Below are positions 22,129 through 33,767 of a stretch of DNA of 64,000 nucleotides, piece by piece (the stretch's first letter is position 1; each line of letters begins with the position of its first letter). The translations under genes and the position numbers were made by a program. The notes beneath the pieces are model-generated. The model made no database searches. It saw nothing but the letters and a program-made list of their open reading frames with translations, and was not told the DNA's origin. The DNA lies in contig JANJXV010000024.1 in NCBI GenBank assembly GCA_024803745.1, positions 13,159,427 to 13,223,426 of the forward strand, read 5' to 3'. This stretch comes from Megascapheus bottae. Taxonomy: Eukaryota; Chordata; Mammalia; Rodentia; Geomyidae.

Positions 22129-23582
22129 AACCCTGTACCTTTGAATTAAAAAAAAAAAAGATTAACGTAGGCTTACAGCAGAATATAAAGTATGACAAAT
22201 TCTCTATCTTTTCTATTTTTCTTGAAGAATTAAAACAAGATCGTTTCTTTTTATTGCATTTGCTGATCTGTCTGTCTCTGAGCTTGAGGCTATGGGGTGG
22301 GGCATGTGGCTTCTGCTTGGGAGACAGCCTTCTCAGAGTATACCAGAATAGCCGACAAAAGGTTATGACATGTCACCCAGGCCTGGCTGGCTATTTTAGC
22401 AACATGGCCTCTCCAGGAAAGGATCTTTGGTTTTGAACAATACCTGGTTCCATGACAGTGCGATTTTATGGGGCTTGCCTTCCTCTACTCTCAAGAGATT
22501 ATAATGGATTCAGACTGTAATCCTCAGATCTCACCCTCCAGAATAGCTGGGATTATTGGCGTAAGCCACGGCACCTGGATGGCTTCCGGCATTTCAGAGC
22601 TATGGACTTGCACTGCGAGGGAAGGCGGGCCCAGAAGTGCCTCCATTTCCTCCTCTTCACTGTGACTGTAAGGACCAGCTGGTGGCTTTCTTGTCATGGT
22701 AGAGTTCTTACATTTCTATGTGCTTTTTTTCTTTTTGTTTTAAATTTAATAATTATGAATTGGTGGTGCTGTTTGAACTCATGGCCTTGTACACTTGCTG
22801 TGTTAAACCCACAGTCCCAATATGGCCCTTTTGGAATTCTTTTAATGAGGTCATGATTGGGAAAGGATAGTGACAGCATCTGCCAGGTGCCCTGGGTCAC
22901 ACTGCCCAATGAGTGTGTCTAGCCGTGAACTACTTCCATCTTCCTTCCTCTCAAGAATGTGTTTAGACTTCGTTTTCCAGAAGATTCTTATAATAGTTTC
23001 TGTAGATCTTTGCACTTTGAAGACTTCCATAAAAACTTGACTTAGCTTAGAGGTAGAAGGAGGTTAAAGGGCCTCCATCTTCTTGATCTAGAAATTTCCA
23101 GGACCATTAGCTCTACCCAGGAGCTGCTGGCATTGAAGTCTGGCTGCCTTCTTTCCTGTACCTGCTGCTTGGGTGTTAATGGCAGGTTAGTGCCAGGGAA
23201 TTCCCCTGCAGAAGGGGCTTTTTGTTTCTGCTGGGTCAGAAGAGGAAGGAGCAGGGTGGAAGCTGGAAGGTCTGGGCACAGATGAGGTGACTAGACTCAT
23301 GAGCCTCTGACCATTCAACCTAGCACATAGGAAGATGTGCTGCTCCCCTCTTCTGCTCTGGCTCTACACAGAGGACTCTGATCTTCATCCTCCAGAAAGG
23401 AGAGGGAGCGCAGGTGAATCTGGCCAGAGAGATCACTCCCCTCCCTCCTCAGATGGGTACTAAGCAGGTGCCTACAAGTGTGTGGGCTTTAGCAGAAAGG
23501 TTCCAGTGACCCCCACCAGGTCTGGAAATCTTTCCTTGCCTTCTCCAACTTGTCACCATTTTCTTTCATTTTATTTGTATGT
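22129..23582. other. intergenic, mostly unique
   Basis: Apart from a 7SL-arm scrap I see no supported feature. Confidence 0.65.
22460..22590 (-). mobile_element. 7SL-arm fragment
   Basis: TAATCCTCAGATCTCACCCT and AGCTGGGATTATTGGCGTAA are a reversed, eroded 7SL arm. The right arm is nearly lost. Confidence 0.6.
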
Positions 23583-23874
23583 GTGTTGGGGGAAAGATAG
23601 TGGGGTTTGAATTCAGGGCCTAGTGCTCTTGCTTGGCTTTTTAGCTCAGCCTGATGCTCTACCACTTGAGCCACACCCCCAGTTTTTTTGCCAGTCCTGG
23701 GGCTTGAACTCAGAGCCTGAGCACTATCCTTGGGCTATCTCAAGGCTTAAGCTCTACCACTTGAGCCTCAGCACCACTTCTGCCGTTTTCTATGTATGTA
23801 GTACTAAGGAATTGAACCCAGGTCTCTGTGCATGCTAGGCAAGCACTCTGTCACTAGGCCAAACTCCTGGCCCC
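23583..23874 (-). mobile_element. two antisense SINEs, one inside the other
   Basis: A decayed right arm (23583-23683) is followed directly by a well-kept IDL-Geo (23684-23874) with TTTTTTTGCCAGTCCTGG. The younger copy probably landed in the older. Confidence 0.8.
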
Positions 23875-23944
23875 ATGCCTCCAGTTTTATGTCACTATTT
23901 TCTTTCAGGAAGCAGTTTAGGATGGGCTGAGACCTCCAAGTCCA

Positions 23945-24038
23945 GTCTAGGGGTATAGCTCAGTTGTAGCTGTTTTGCTAAGCACACAGGAGACTCTGAA
24001 TTTGATCCATAAGCACTACAACACAACAACAAAAAAAG
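23945..24038 (+). mobile_element. ID-type SINE
   Basis: GGGGTATAGCTCAGTTGTAG and TTTGATCCATAAGCAC plus an ACAAC-rich tail. No Geo arm. Confidence 0.65.
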
Positions 24039-24393
24039 AACCCATATTAGAGGCGAGAGAGCACAAAGGAAACAAAAAGAAATAGGAACATACTCTCAGA
24101 AATGTTGTAAGGTGGTTAGGAAACAGATCTGCTTGCAAAATGACCTAAAAAACAACCGACTGGCTGGTTCTAGGCACATAAGCCATGAGCTCTGAAGAGA
24201 ATGTGATCAGAGGGGACAATGAAGGCTCAGGAATGTCAGCTTGCAAGGACAACAGTGATGGGAAGTGTTTGCTGCCAGGTGTAGATGTGAGCCTCAGCCT
24301 GCAAGTGTCAATCAACAGGTGGTTGGTGGCATCCATGCTCTGGCCTGATGCCAAAGAGCCCTCTGGGATGGGACACTGTAAAAACATCAGGTG

Positions 24394-24665
24394 AGCCGGG
24401 CATGGTGGCTCACGCCTGTAATCCTAGCTACTCGGGAGGCTGAGATCTGAGGATCGCAGTTCAAAGCCAGCCCAGGCACTAAAGAACATGAGACTCTTAT
24501 CTCCAATTAACCACTAAAAAATGGGAAGTGGGGTTGTGGCTCAAGGGGTAGGGTGGTAGCCTTGAGCCGAAGAGCTCAGGGACAGCGCCCAGGCCCAGAG
24601 TTTAAGCCCCACAACACACAACATAACAACAAAAAAACAAAACAACAACAACAACAAAAAAACAA
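24394..24665 (+). mobile_element. 7SL-Geo SINE, little diverged
   Basis: Opens GCCGGGCATGGTGGCTCACG, close to the 7SL 5' end. The right arm is complete, with a long AAC-rich tail. Confidence 0.92.
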
Positions 24666-24879
24666 TCAGGTTATGAGACCCCACCCTACAGCTGTTGGCT
24701 TCGAAACTCTGGGTGAACCCCCAAATTGCACCCTTCGTAAGGGCCATGATGAGGGGCTGCCAGCCACATTCTGGAACGCACCTGAGGCCTTTCCCCAGTC
24801 ACCCAGAGGCCAAACAGATGGAGGTCTTGATGCCCCACACTGACCACCACATACCCCTCCTGCCTCAGGTCCATACCTG

Positions 24880-25030
24880 CATAGCCAGCCTCACCCCAAC
24901 CCCTGCACCACACTGTCCCCTTACACCACACACACCATACCACCCCAAAATGCATACGCTATATCATTTCCTTACAGACCACACACACCACACAGACACC
25001 AGATCCCCCCTCTAGGCACCCCCACAGCCC
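24880..25030 (+). repeat. CA/CCA-rich low-complexity tract
   Basis: About 150 bases dominated by C and A (CCACACACACC, ACCACACAG and similar), almost without G. Irregular, not a clean microsatellite. Confidence 0.7.
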
Positions 25031-25539
25031 ACTCATTTTACAATATCACAAGGTATAGGTACCACAAACTAGAAACATACCTTGTGCACCCTGTACACCC
25101 CTCTAGCGCACACATCACAATTAGACTGACCCAATTCACTACACCTGTTTGTCCCCAATGCACAGGTACCAGTCTGTGACAGGGACTCACCCTATGGGAC
25201 CTGGAACAGGCTAAATTTGCTGCCCACGCAGTAAGGCAGTGAGCAGGCCAGGTGTCCTGACAGTGGCTGGCTCTGCACATTTTGACCATTAGACACCAGC
25301 TTCCTCCAGCTGCAGAGTAGCGAAGGCCCCTGGCTATTGTTCTGTCACCAGAATTGTTAACTGGTTTCCTTCCTCCACCAGATTTATTGGTCTCATTTTG
25401 CAGAGGGAGAAAATGGACACAGGGAAGGAAAGCATTCCGCCAAAGGTGAAAGCAGCCAGGGCCCTGGACAGATGAAGAGTTCCATAAATCTTTTGGCTGA
25501 CACAGTGTCTGCAGAAGATAGAAAGGTGCTGGAAACAGT

Positions 25540-25747
25540 CTGGGAATGTGGCTTAGTGGTAGAGTGCTTGCATAGCATGCACGAAGCCCTGGGTTTGATT
25601 CCTCAGCACACATTAACAGAAAAAGGCAGAAGTGGCGCTGTGACTCAAGTGGTAAAGCACTATTAGCCTTAAGGAAAAGAAGCTCAGGGACACAGCCCAG
25701 GCCCTGAGTTCAAGCCCCAGGATTGGCAACACAAACAAACAAAAAGA
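25540..25747 (+). mobile_element. IDL-Geo SINE
   Basis: GGGAATGTGGCTTAGTGGTA opens the ID-like arm. B box GGTTTGATTCC. Tail of ACAA repeats. Confidence 0.88.
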
Positions 25748-27230
25748 AAGGTGCTGGCAGCTAGGTTCTTCCCCCACTAGGCAGGTAGTAGGACAGAGAC
25801 TGAGCAAGACTTGGCCTCTCTGGGGGCCAGCAGAGACCAAGGGTGGTCTCCAGCTTCCTGAGCACTGGATGTTCTCCCACTCCTGACTCTCGGCTGCCCT
25901 GGCAGGGGAGGAGCAAACATAAGTGACCACTGTGGCTGCAGCCGGCGCCACAAGTCAGAGCATCTCAGACTGAAATACCAGTCAGGGCCAACTTTCTCCC
26001 TTCAGAGTGAGAGGCAGGGCTGGTTTCTGCCCTGTCAGAATCTCCATGATACAGAGGCAGAGCGTAGGCTTTGTCCTTGTTCCACAGAGCTGTCTGGGCC
26101 AAAGGAGACCAGAAACGGAGGGGACCCTGAATGCTAGGTTCTTCTGCTTCCTAAGCACAGTTCACAGCTCTCCAGAATCTATTAGCCGAAGTTTTCTGGG
26201 GGATAGTAGAAGGAGTGGGTTTTGGTAGGCGGGACACATGAACAGTATGGCTCCAAAAATCAAGGCCTGCTCAGAAGCCATGAGGCGAAGCAAGGCCCAG
26301 AGGCAGAGATGCCAGGTGGCTCTGGATTCAAGCCAGGAGCAGGTGGCCATTAGAAGTCAGGCCCCAGCCCATCCTTGAGGGGTCCCACAGGAGCCCTGGC
26401 CCCTTTGCCAGCACCAGCTGTGCAGCCTGGCATGGAGCTGCACCCAGGAGGGCCTGTGGATCACGCAGCTGCCCAGGGGAGTAGATTCGTGATTCACCTG
26501 CTGCTTGCTAATCACTCCTCCTCCGCCTCCTGCCTTCTCGCACAGCTCCTGGGGGACAGCGGGCCCATCTGGCACCTCACCCGCCTGTCCCTGGCACATT
26601 CATCTGCCCTTGCCACAGCTTCTTTGTGCAACCTTCCATATCCAGCCTGCCGCATCCTGCTCTTGCTGCCGCCAGGATGCGGACTGCGTGCTCTCCCTGC
26701 AGTGCCATCCAGATGAGTCTTGTCCCTGGCAGGCCTGGAGCACATCCACACGCAGGGTAGGACCCCAGCCTCCAGGAGTTGGTGGGGCAGTGGTCAAGCT
26801 TTTCCCTTCTCAGGCCACCATGGAGCCTTCCTAAAGGGAAGCAGGCACACAGCATGTCTTTTTTCTACTGCGGCTAGAAGCTAGAGCAGTCTAACCCAGG
26901 TAAGCAGTGAGAGGTCCCAGATGTATCATCTAAATTCACTGTGAGCCAGCCTCACAGTGAAAGGGAAAAAGAGGAGAAAATGGCCTCCCTCTATAGTACA
27001 GCCAAGCTGACTCCTAACAGGCCATTGCCAAGCAGTGCTAGAGCACTTCAGGTCTTCTAGGCTTCTTAACCCATAATATGACACAATCCTACTGTTTGAT
27101 CTCCAAGACCACTTCTAAGCTTTCCTGAGCCATGACAAGAAGGTAAAACAGAAAAAAATCTTACCTAAAAGCTGAAGCAGCCAGAAAAATGGACATTTTT
27201 TGTGTGTGTTAGGTCATACATATAAACAGC
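25748..27230. other. intergenic unique, GC-richer
   Basis: 1.5 kb with no SINE. Overlapping frames on both strands (26357-26855) are of the kind expected in GC-rich DNA and resemble no protein I know. Confidence 0.6.
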
Positions 27231-27292
27231 GCCCTCTCTCCTTCTCTCCTTCCCCTCCTCCCTCCCTCCCTTCCTCCCTCTTTCCCTCCTCT
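27231..27292 (+). repeat. polypyrimidine (CCT/CTCC)n tract
   Basis: About 60 bases of nearly pure C and T next to an antisense SINE scrap. Confidence 0.85.
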
Positions 27293-27411
27293 ACTTCTGG
27301 CTTGTTTGGTGGTTTATTGGATGAGTCTCATGAACTTGCTGCCTGGCCTGGCTTTGAATTGTGATCCTCAGATCTCAGATCCTGAGTAGCTAGGATTCCA
27401 GGCCTGAGATT
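27293..27411 (-). mobile_element. 7SL-Geo fragment
   Basis: The junction of the right and left arms survives: GTGGTTTATTGGATGAGTCT then GATCCTCAGATCTCAGATCC. Confidence 0.65.
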
Positions 27412-27560
27412 CTTGTGCTCTACTCAGCAATTTTCTTTTGGTAGGATAAACATACAACTGGCTTTACAGCCCTCTACATCGTCTCATAGGACTCTTCTCT
27501 TGAAAGGGCCTGGGATTTGTTTAATGCTCTACAATGGCTGTCCTAAAATTCTAGAACAAG

Positions 27561-27806
27561 GCCAGGCACGGGTGGCTCATGCTGGTAATCCTTGCTACTC
27601 AGGAGGCTGAGATCTGAGGATCATGGTTCAAAGCCGGCCCAGGTATGAAAGTCAGTGAGATTCTTATCTCCAGTTAACCACCAGAAAACTGGAAGTGGGG
27701 CTGTGGCTCAAGTGGTAGAGCACTAGCCTTGAGCTGAAATGCTCAGGGACAACACCCAAGCCCAGAGTTCATGACCAGAAAAAAAATAAATAAATAAAAA
27801 TAAAAA
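27561..27806 (+). mobile_element. 7SL-Geo SINE
   Basis: GGCCAGGCACGGGTGGCTCA to AGAGTTCATGACCAG with an AAAT-rich tail. Confidence 0.9.
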
Positions 27807-27939
27807 AGTTTTAGAACAAGGATTTCTGTGTTTTCATTTTTCTCTGGGTCCTGCAAATTATGTATTTGATATGGCTAAAAAAAATACTTAGATTGTTGGT
27901 TACGAAGATATTCTGTGACCCAAGCCTGAATAGTTTTAT

Positions 27940-28146
27940 TTATTTATTTTTGTCAGTAGTGGGGCTTGAACTCTGGGCCTGGGTGTTGTCCCTACCCCTG
28001 GAGCCTCATTGCCACTTCATGTTTTCTAGTGGTTAATTGGAGATGCATTGCAAGGACTTTTGTGCCCAGCTGGTTTTGAACCTTGATCCTCAGATCTCAG
28101 CCTCCTGCGTAGCTAGGATTACAGGCGTGAGCCACCAGGCTCAGCT
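27940..28146 (-). mobile_element. 7SL-Geo SINE
   Basis: An antisense copy with a shortened right arm, ending GGCGTGAGCCACCAGGCTCA. Confidence 0.87.
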
Positions 28147-28173
28147 AATAGTTTTGTTTTAAATAAATTAATC

Positions 28174-28174
<1 letters not shown>

Positions 28175-28220
<46 letters not shown>
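28175..28220 (+). repeat. (TG)23 microsatellite
   Basis: Pure TG run that takes the place of the T tail of the adjacent antisense SINE. Confidence 0.95.
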
Positions 28221-28221
<1 letters not shown>

Positions 28222-28405
28222 CAGTCCTGGGGCTTAAACTCAGGGCCTGATCACTGTCCTTGGGTTTCCTCAAGGCTAACGCTCTACCACTTGAGCCAAA
28301 GTACCATTTCAGGCTTTTTTCTATGTATGTGGTACTGAGGAATCAATCCCAGGTCTTTGTGCATGCTAGGCAAGCACTCTACCATTAGGCCAAACTCTGG
28401 GCCCT
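28221..28405 (-). mobile_element. IDL-Geo SINE
   Basis: An antisense dimer starting CCAGTCCTGGGGC directly against the TG repeat. Confidence 0.88.
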
Positions 28406-28778
28406 TAAATAAGTTAATCTTATATTCAGAGCAGTCACCATCCTTGAAGTGAGACATAGCCAAGGCTCTGTGGACTTTGTGACACATTTAGGATAACTCC
28501 CTCAGCTGTGAACTAGGTTATCTGACATTCTTCCTTCTCCATGGTGCTGGGGTTATGGCTGTGTTGCCATGATGACTCAAAATGAGTTTTCCAAGATTCC
28601 CCTACAGCTAGATATGTTTGTATGATGAAGTGTTGGCCAGTAGAATGTATGTGGAGGTGCCTGTCAACACCCAAACTTTCTCAATAAATAACTACTGCAT
28701 ACTTTTTCTTGTCCATTTTCTGTAACACAGAGGAATTGCTTTAAGCCTGTGGACTAAAGCAGTCAAACAACCATATAC

Positions 28779-29090
28779 CTAGCTAGGTGTTAGTGGTTCA
28801 CATCTGCAATCCTAACTACTTGGAGGTTGAGAATGGGAGCATCCGAGTTCAAGGCTAATCTGGGTAAAATGTTTTTGAGCCCTCTTTCAACCCATAATTG
28901 GATGCAGTGGCATGTGCCTGTTGTCCCAGAATACAGAGGAAGCTAGATTGGGAGGATTCTGTTGTCAGCCCAGCCATCTGTGAGGAAGAGAAGCCGGGTA
29001 TAGTGGAACATATTTGTGATCTAAGCATAGTAGGAAGCCATTAATAGGAAGAAGGTGACTGAGGAGTACTTTGGGGGCAGGAAAGAACCC
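28779..29090 (+). mobile_element. eroded 7SL-arm pieces
   Basis: TTCACATCTGCAATCCTAAC (about 28798) and GTGGCATGTGCCTGTTGTCC (about 28908) are two degraded left arms in the same direction. Confidence 0.5.
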
Positions 29091-29116
29091 TGTCCTAAAA
29101 ATAACCAGTGAAAAAT

Positions 29117-29193
29117 TGGGCTGGAAATGTGGCCCAGTGATATCATGTCAACCTAGCAGGTAAGGCCCTGAGTTCAAATGCCAGTACCACCAA
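29117..29193 (+). mobile_element. ID-type SINE
   Basis: GGGCTGGAAATGTGGCCCAG to TGAGTTCAAATGCCAGTACC. A single arm. Confidence 0.65.
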
Positions 29194-29478
29194 CTTCCCC
29201 CCCACCCCCAGACTCCCCACCCCTAACAAAAAAGTCAATATAATGTTTGTGGTGATGTTTCACATCTGGGGAAGAAGAAACGGTCTTAAATTGCCCTTTA
29301 ATGTTCAGTTCTTTGGGGAAGGTGAGTTCACTATAGGTAGGGGGAGCAGGTAGTAAGTCAAATCTCTGGAATGTGCAATGAAGAATAGGTGAGCAAGTGA
29401 GGGGTGGTAGCAAGCTATGGGTTGCTGCTTCAGGGAGGAAAGGAAAAGCATGGGGAGGTGCTAACTGGACAGAGATCT

Positions 29479-29676
29479 TTTTTTTTTTTGCCAGTCCTGG
29501 GCTTGAGCTCAGGGCCTGAGCACTGTCCTTGGACTTTCTCAAGGCTAGAGCTCTACCACTTGAGCCTCAGCACCACTTCCGGCTTTTTTGTATGTATGTG
29601 GTATCAAGGAATTGAACCTGGGTCTTCGCGCGTGCTAGGCAAGCACTTTAACCACTAGGCCAAACTCCCAGCCCCT
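29479..29676 (-). mobile_element. IDL-Geo SINE
   Basis: An antisense copy that keeps an intact CACTTCCGG (29574-29582). The duplicated flank TGGACAGAGATCTT (29466-29479 and 29675-29688) is its target-site duplication. Confidence 0.92.
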
Positions 29677-30236
29677 GGACAGAGATCTTAATGCAGATGT
29701 GAAAGTAGCAGAGGGACAAGAATTCCTTTTACGAAGGGCGAAGAGATGTTCTGTCTAAATGGGGGACCTGATGTTCAGAGGGGTGCTTCTATCCTCATGG
29801 ACATGTGACTATCTCCACATCACACCAGGTCTACTTCCTCACTGTCTTCCTTGTCATTTGACATCTTCCCAGTCATGGAGACAAAAGCCTTGAATTCTGG
29901 GTAAAGTGTGAGTACTCTTCTTCCGCAAATGCTTTCCATGCATTTTGACTACTTCTGGAGGTCAAGAGGCCTCCCTGCCTCCATCTATCCATCTGCAGGG
30001 CTTCAGTCATAGTCACCTTCCAGAAGCACTGCTTCCTGACGGTTCTCTGCTCAACAAGTGTCAAGGTCTCTGTGAATGATGTCTACAGGCCAGCACCTTG
30101 CGCACTCCATTTGTTTTCAGTCTTTCTCCCCAGTGAGGAAGCTCCAGGAGGCTGCTCCGGTTTTCTAAAGAAATCAGTTTATATTTTGACTCCTGCTATA
30201 ACCTTCTTCTCACTGATGTTCAAAAACCACTGCACT

Positions 30237-30436
30237 GGGCCAGGATTTTGGCCTAGTGGTAGAGTGCTTGTCTAGCATGTACTAAGACCTGGGTTCGATT
30301 TCTTGGTACCCCACACACAGAAAAAGCCAGAAGTGGTGCTTTGGCTCAAGTGGTAGAGTGCTAGCCTTGAGAAAGCCCAAGGACAGTGCTCAGGCCCTAA
30401 GCTCAAGCCCTAGGACTGGCAAAAAAGAAAGATAAG
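30237..30436 (+). mobile_element. IDL-Geo SINE
   Basis: GGCCAGGATTTTGGCCTAGT, B box GGTTCGATTTC, right arm to AGGACTGGCAAAAAAG. Confidence 0.9.
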
Positions 30437-30899
30437 CCACTGTACCCCCACAGTCTATCTTACCAGCTTCTCACTCAGAACAGCTTTCTTTGCCTTTGCC
30501 AATCATATTTTATTTGCACACTCTTTCAACTTCCAATTTTGAAAGCAATATAACACTGGAAAGCACTTTAAAAAAAAAGCCGAACACAGAAAAGCAATCA
30601 CCCAATCCATATTCCTACTTCCACAAGTGTGCTCTCATTCAGATATTCTCTTTCAGTCCTTGGCGATATGCATGCATATTTTTACATAATTGTAATCACA
30701 GTAGACATACAACTTTGATTTGTTTTCACTTCTCTCCAACGTTTCTCTCATTATTCTACATAATCTTCTCAAAGTTGTAGGCGTTTTAAAAAGAGGTCAA
30801 AATAAAAGACCATTAGCATTTCATCATGGCATTTCAAGTTTGTATCTCATGGGAGTTTGATGTACTATAATTTATCACAGCCTTTGCCTGGCCATTAGG

Positions 30900-31050
30900 G
30901 TAGCTTCCCTTATAGTTATTATACACTAGGTGCTATTTGAGGGAAAGTAGGGATTTAAGTCTTTGAATTTCTAGCATCTAGCACAATTCTTTGATCAACA
31001 TCTGTTGGGTAGATAATGAATAAATGAATGCAATAAACACTTTTAGGCAT
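30900..31050 (+). mobile_element. LINE-2-like 3' end
   Basis: AGCATCTAGCACAATTC followed by a TGTTGGGTAGATAATGAATA stretch and AAATGAATG resembles the end of mammalian LINE-2. Match judged by eye only. Confidence 0.5.
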
Positions 31051-31129
31051 AGATATATTTTTCTGTTGAATATGTTCTAGAATGTGAATCGAAGAATATT
31101 AATATTTTTGGCATTGCATATTATGGCAG

Positions 31130-31270
31130 ATTGTATTTTCTAAAAGTGCCCACACCAATTTATATAGGCTCCATGCTACTTGCATGATATGGTGTGGGAC
31201 AATCCTTCATTAAGTTGTGGGGTATCTCTGTTCCCTCTCTTTAAAACTGACAAGTTTATGTAGCTGCCTT
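31130..31270 (+). mobile_element. possible MaLR/MLT1-type LTR remnant
   Basis: TCTCTGTTCCCTCTCTTTAA and GCTGCCTTGATCAAAGAAGC recall MLT1-class solo LTR sequence. Weak, by eye. It may equally be unique sequence. Confidence 0.3.
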
Positions 31271-31290
31271 GATCAAAGAAGCAGTGAAGA

Positions 31291-31535
31291 AAACTGGACA
31301 CTGGTGGTTCACGCCTGTAAGCCTAGCTATTCAGGAGCTTGAAATCTGAGGAGTGCAGTTTGAAGCCTGCCTGGGCAGGAAAGTCCATGAAATTCTCATC
31401 TCCAGTTAACCACAGAAAAAGCCAGATGTGACATTGTGGCTCAATTGGGAAAGGATTAGCATTGAGCAAAAGGAACTTAAGGACAGTACCCAGGCACTGA
31501 GTTTAAGCCACAGGACTGGCAAAAAAAAAAAAAAG
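31291..31535 (+). mobile_element. 7SL-Geo SINE
   Basis: GGACACTGGTGGTTCACGCC to CACAGGACTGGC and an A14 tail. The right-arm end is of the type more common in IDL-Geo copies. Confidence 0.88.
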
Positions 31536-31576
31536 TGAAGAAACATTGTGGAACTTTCAAGGCTTCTCTCTCAACA

Positions 31577-31775
31577 TTTTTTTTTTTTTTGCCAGTCCTG
31601 GGACTTGAGCTCACGGCCTGAGCACTGTCCTTGGGCTTTCTCAAGGCTAGCACTCTACCACTTGAGCCAAAGTACAATTTCCAGCTTTTTCTATGTATGT
31701 GGTACTGAGGAATTGAACCTGGGTCTTCATGCATGCCAGGCAAGCACTCTACCACTAGGCCAAACTCCCAGTCCA
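31577..31775 (-). mobile_element. IDL-Geo SINE
   Basis: An antisense dimer with a T14 tail. It lies 40 bases from the opposite-facing SINE at 31291, forming an inverted pair of right arms. Confidence 0.9.
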
Positions 31776-33568
31776 ACTACATTTGTTTTTTGAATGAAGC
31801 TGCCATGCTGTGAGGGAGCCCAAGCTACACGGGGAGGCTGGTGAGGGTGCTTTGCTGATAGTTCCAGTTAGGACCTTTGTCAACTGCTGGCATCAACGAC
31901 TGGACACTAGATAAATGAGCTTTAAGATGCTCCAGTGTTCTAGCCCAGGTATTGTAGAGCCGGGAGGATCCATCCCCACTGTAGCTGGCTCAATGACTGG
32001 ACATCAACGTATTAGCCTACTGCAGTCCTCTGTTGTTCGGTCTGCACTGCTGCTGGTGGTAGAGTGTGGCAGGGGCCCTACAGCCTTATGAACCTGAAGG
32101 TATGCTCTTAGGAGCACTTAACTTTCCATATCTCATTATCTCATTTCATCTCCACTTCTAAGCAGCCAGTACCATGAGGAAACATCACTTTTTTTTTTAA
32201 GTGCTGGGGCTCAAATCTAAGAATCAGCAGTTTTGGTTAAATGTGGAAGGCATATTCCCTTTACATTCCAGTGCAAGAAAAACAAAGGGCTACTTTTCTA
32301 GCAGATTGTTTTCTTAGTTCAATGATTAACATTTACTGGGAACCTCACAGATACTTGATCTGAGTCTAATAGGAAACTAGTAGTGTTGGAAATTAATAGT
32401 GTTCAACTATGTTCCCACCAAGAAGGCCCATTTTCAACACTTGCGGACCCTTCCCCAGTAGAGAGTACTGGAAGGGAGGGAGAAAGTGGACACATGAAAA
32501 AGTGAGGGGAGGGGAAAGTAGGACTTAACTCAGAAACTGAATTTCTTTGGCCACCTTCAGCCTATCTGGTATCTCATTCAAGAGGCACCATAATGTAGAT
32601 TTGCATCCAAGTTTGATTCAAGCCAGTTGGTCTAAGTGGAAACCTAATCACAACTTTAAGGCCCTTAGTTCTAGCAGTTCCCAAAACAGCACTGAAAAGG
32701 AAAAAGTTTTAAAGAACTCATCCATAATGTTGAACTGGCAGCAACATGTTGAACTGCATTTAAGTGTGGCCAGCTAGTCTGAGATGGAAGCCATGTGACT
32801 CCATCTTAAATCATCAGGCTTGGAATTTGATGGTTTCTGCCCCAAGTCTCTCTTCTGCCAAGTCTCTGATGAGTTAGCAGGGCTCCTCTAGCCACAGCTG
32901 CCCGCAAATGCTGCCTCTCCCATGAGGAACACAAGAGGCCTTTCTTTGGAGCTGGAGCTCAGTAAGCTGGTGACTGTTTTCTGGGCCAAAACCATCAGAG
33001 AGCCTCCTGATTTCAGTCTCCACACCATGTGTTTGAGGAAGAGTCACGCCTGGCTGCTGCTCTTGAAAAAACAAAATTTTCCACCAACAGAGCAGATCGC
33101 CACCTTCTGAGGTTCCTCCTATGGATGCAATTCATGAAAGCAGAGTCTGATTCAAGGTTGTTATTTTTTCCTTCGAGTTTGGAGGTAGGAAAGGAAAGAG
33201 GCTGTGTTTTTTTGCTATACCAGAAAGCCCAGCCTGTAGAACACAAGGCCATACTGTCCTCAATTATGATAGCAAGTTTGGGAAGGAAAGTAGAGCGACA
33301 GCTGGGCTGGGCGGCTGGAGTGGGGTATGAGCTGTCAAGACCAGAGTCTGTATTCCAGCAGGCCCCGAAAAAGGGTTGACATTGATCAAGATACATTATA
33401 GCTTTCAGGCTATACTATTTTCTTCCTCTAAAAAGACCACTTTCAGCTTCCTTACTACCTGTGAAGTTTGAAGGATATCTGGAACTTGCCATCAGAAATC
33501 CCTTGTGAAGTTCTTTTTCATGGCAGCTTCTAGGTGAGCAGTTCCATCAAGAAGAGCTGAGAGATGGG
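31776..33568. other. intergenic unique sequence
   Basis: 1.8 kb free of SINEs. 33013-33396 is open on both strands (127 codons on -, 116 on +) with no recognisable motif, so I do not call a gene. Confidence 0.6.
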
Positions 33569-33767
33569 CCGGGAGTTTGGCCTAGTGGTTAAAGTGCTTG
33601 CCTAGCATGCACGAAGACCTGGGTTCGATTCCTCGGTACCACATACATAGAAAAAAGCCGGAAGTGGTGCTGAGGCTCAAGTGGTAGAGCTCTAGCCTTG
33701 AGAAAGTCCAAGGACAGTGTTCAGGCCCTGAGCTCAAGCCCAGGACTGGCAAAAAAAAAAAAAAAAG
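33569..33767 (+). mobile_element. IDL-Geo SINE, near consensus
   Basis: The cleanest copy in the window: GGCCGGGAGTTTGGCCTAGT, B box GGTTCGATTCC, CCGGAAGTG at 33658-33666, A16 tail. Confidence 0.95.

Noticed and set aside
25038..25613. 191-codon open frame on the - strand, longest in the window
   Set aside because: It starts inside an IDL-Geo SINE, crosses unrelated intergenic sequence, shows no domain and has Cys/Trp-rich random-looking composition.
26357..26855. Several overlapping frames on both strands
   Set aside because: Typical of GC-rich non-coding DNA. None resembles a known protein.
29174..29658. Open frames of 84-122 codons over 29174-29658
   Set aside because: They read through an antisense IDL-Geo SINE. 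The same words (GPEHCPWTFSRLELYHLSLS) recur wherever that SINE occurs.
33013..33396. 127-codon - strand frame with a 116-codon + strand frame over it
   Set aside because: No motif on either strand, no start context or splice evidence. Most likely chance.
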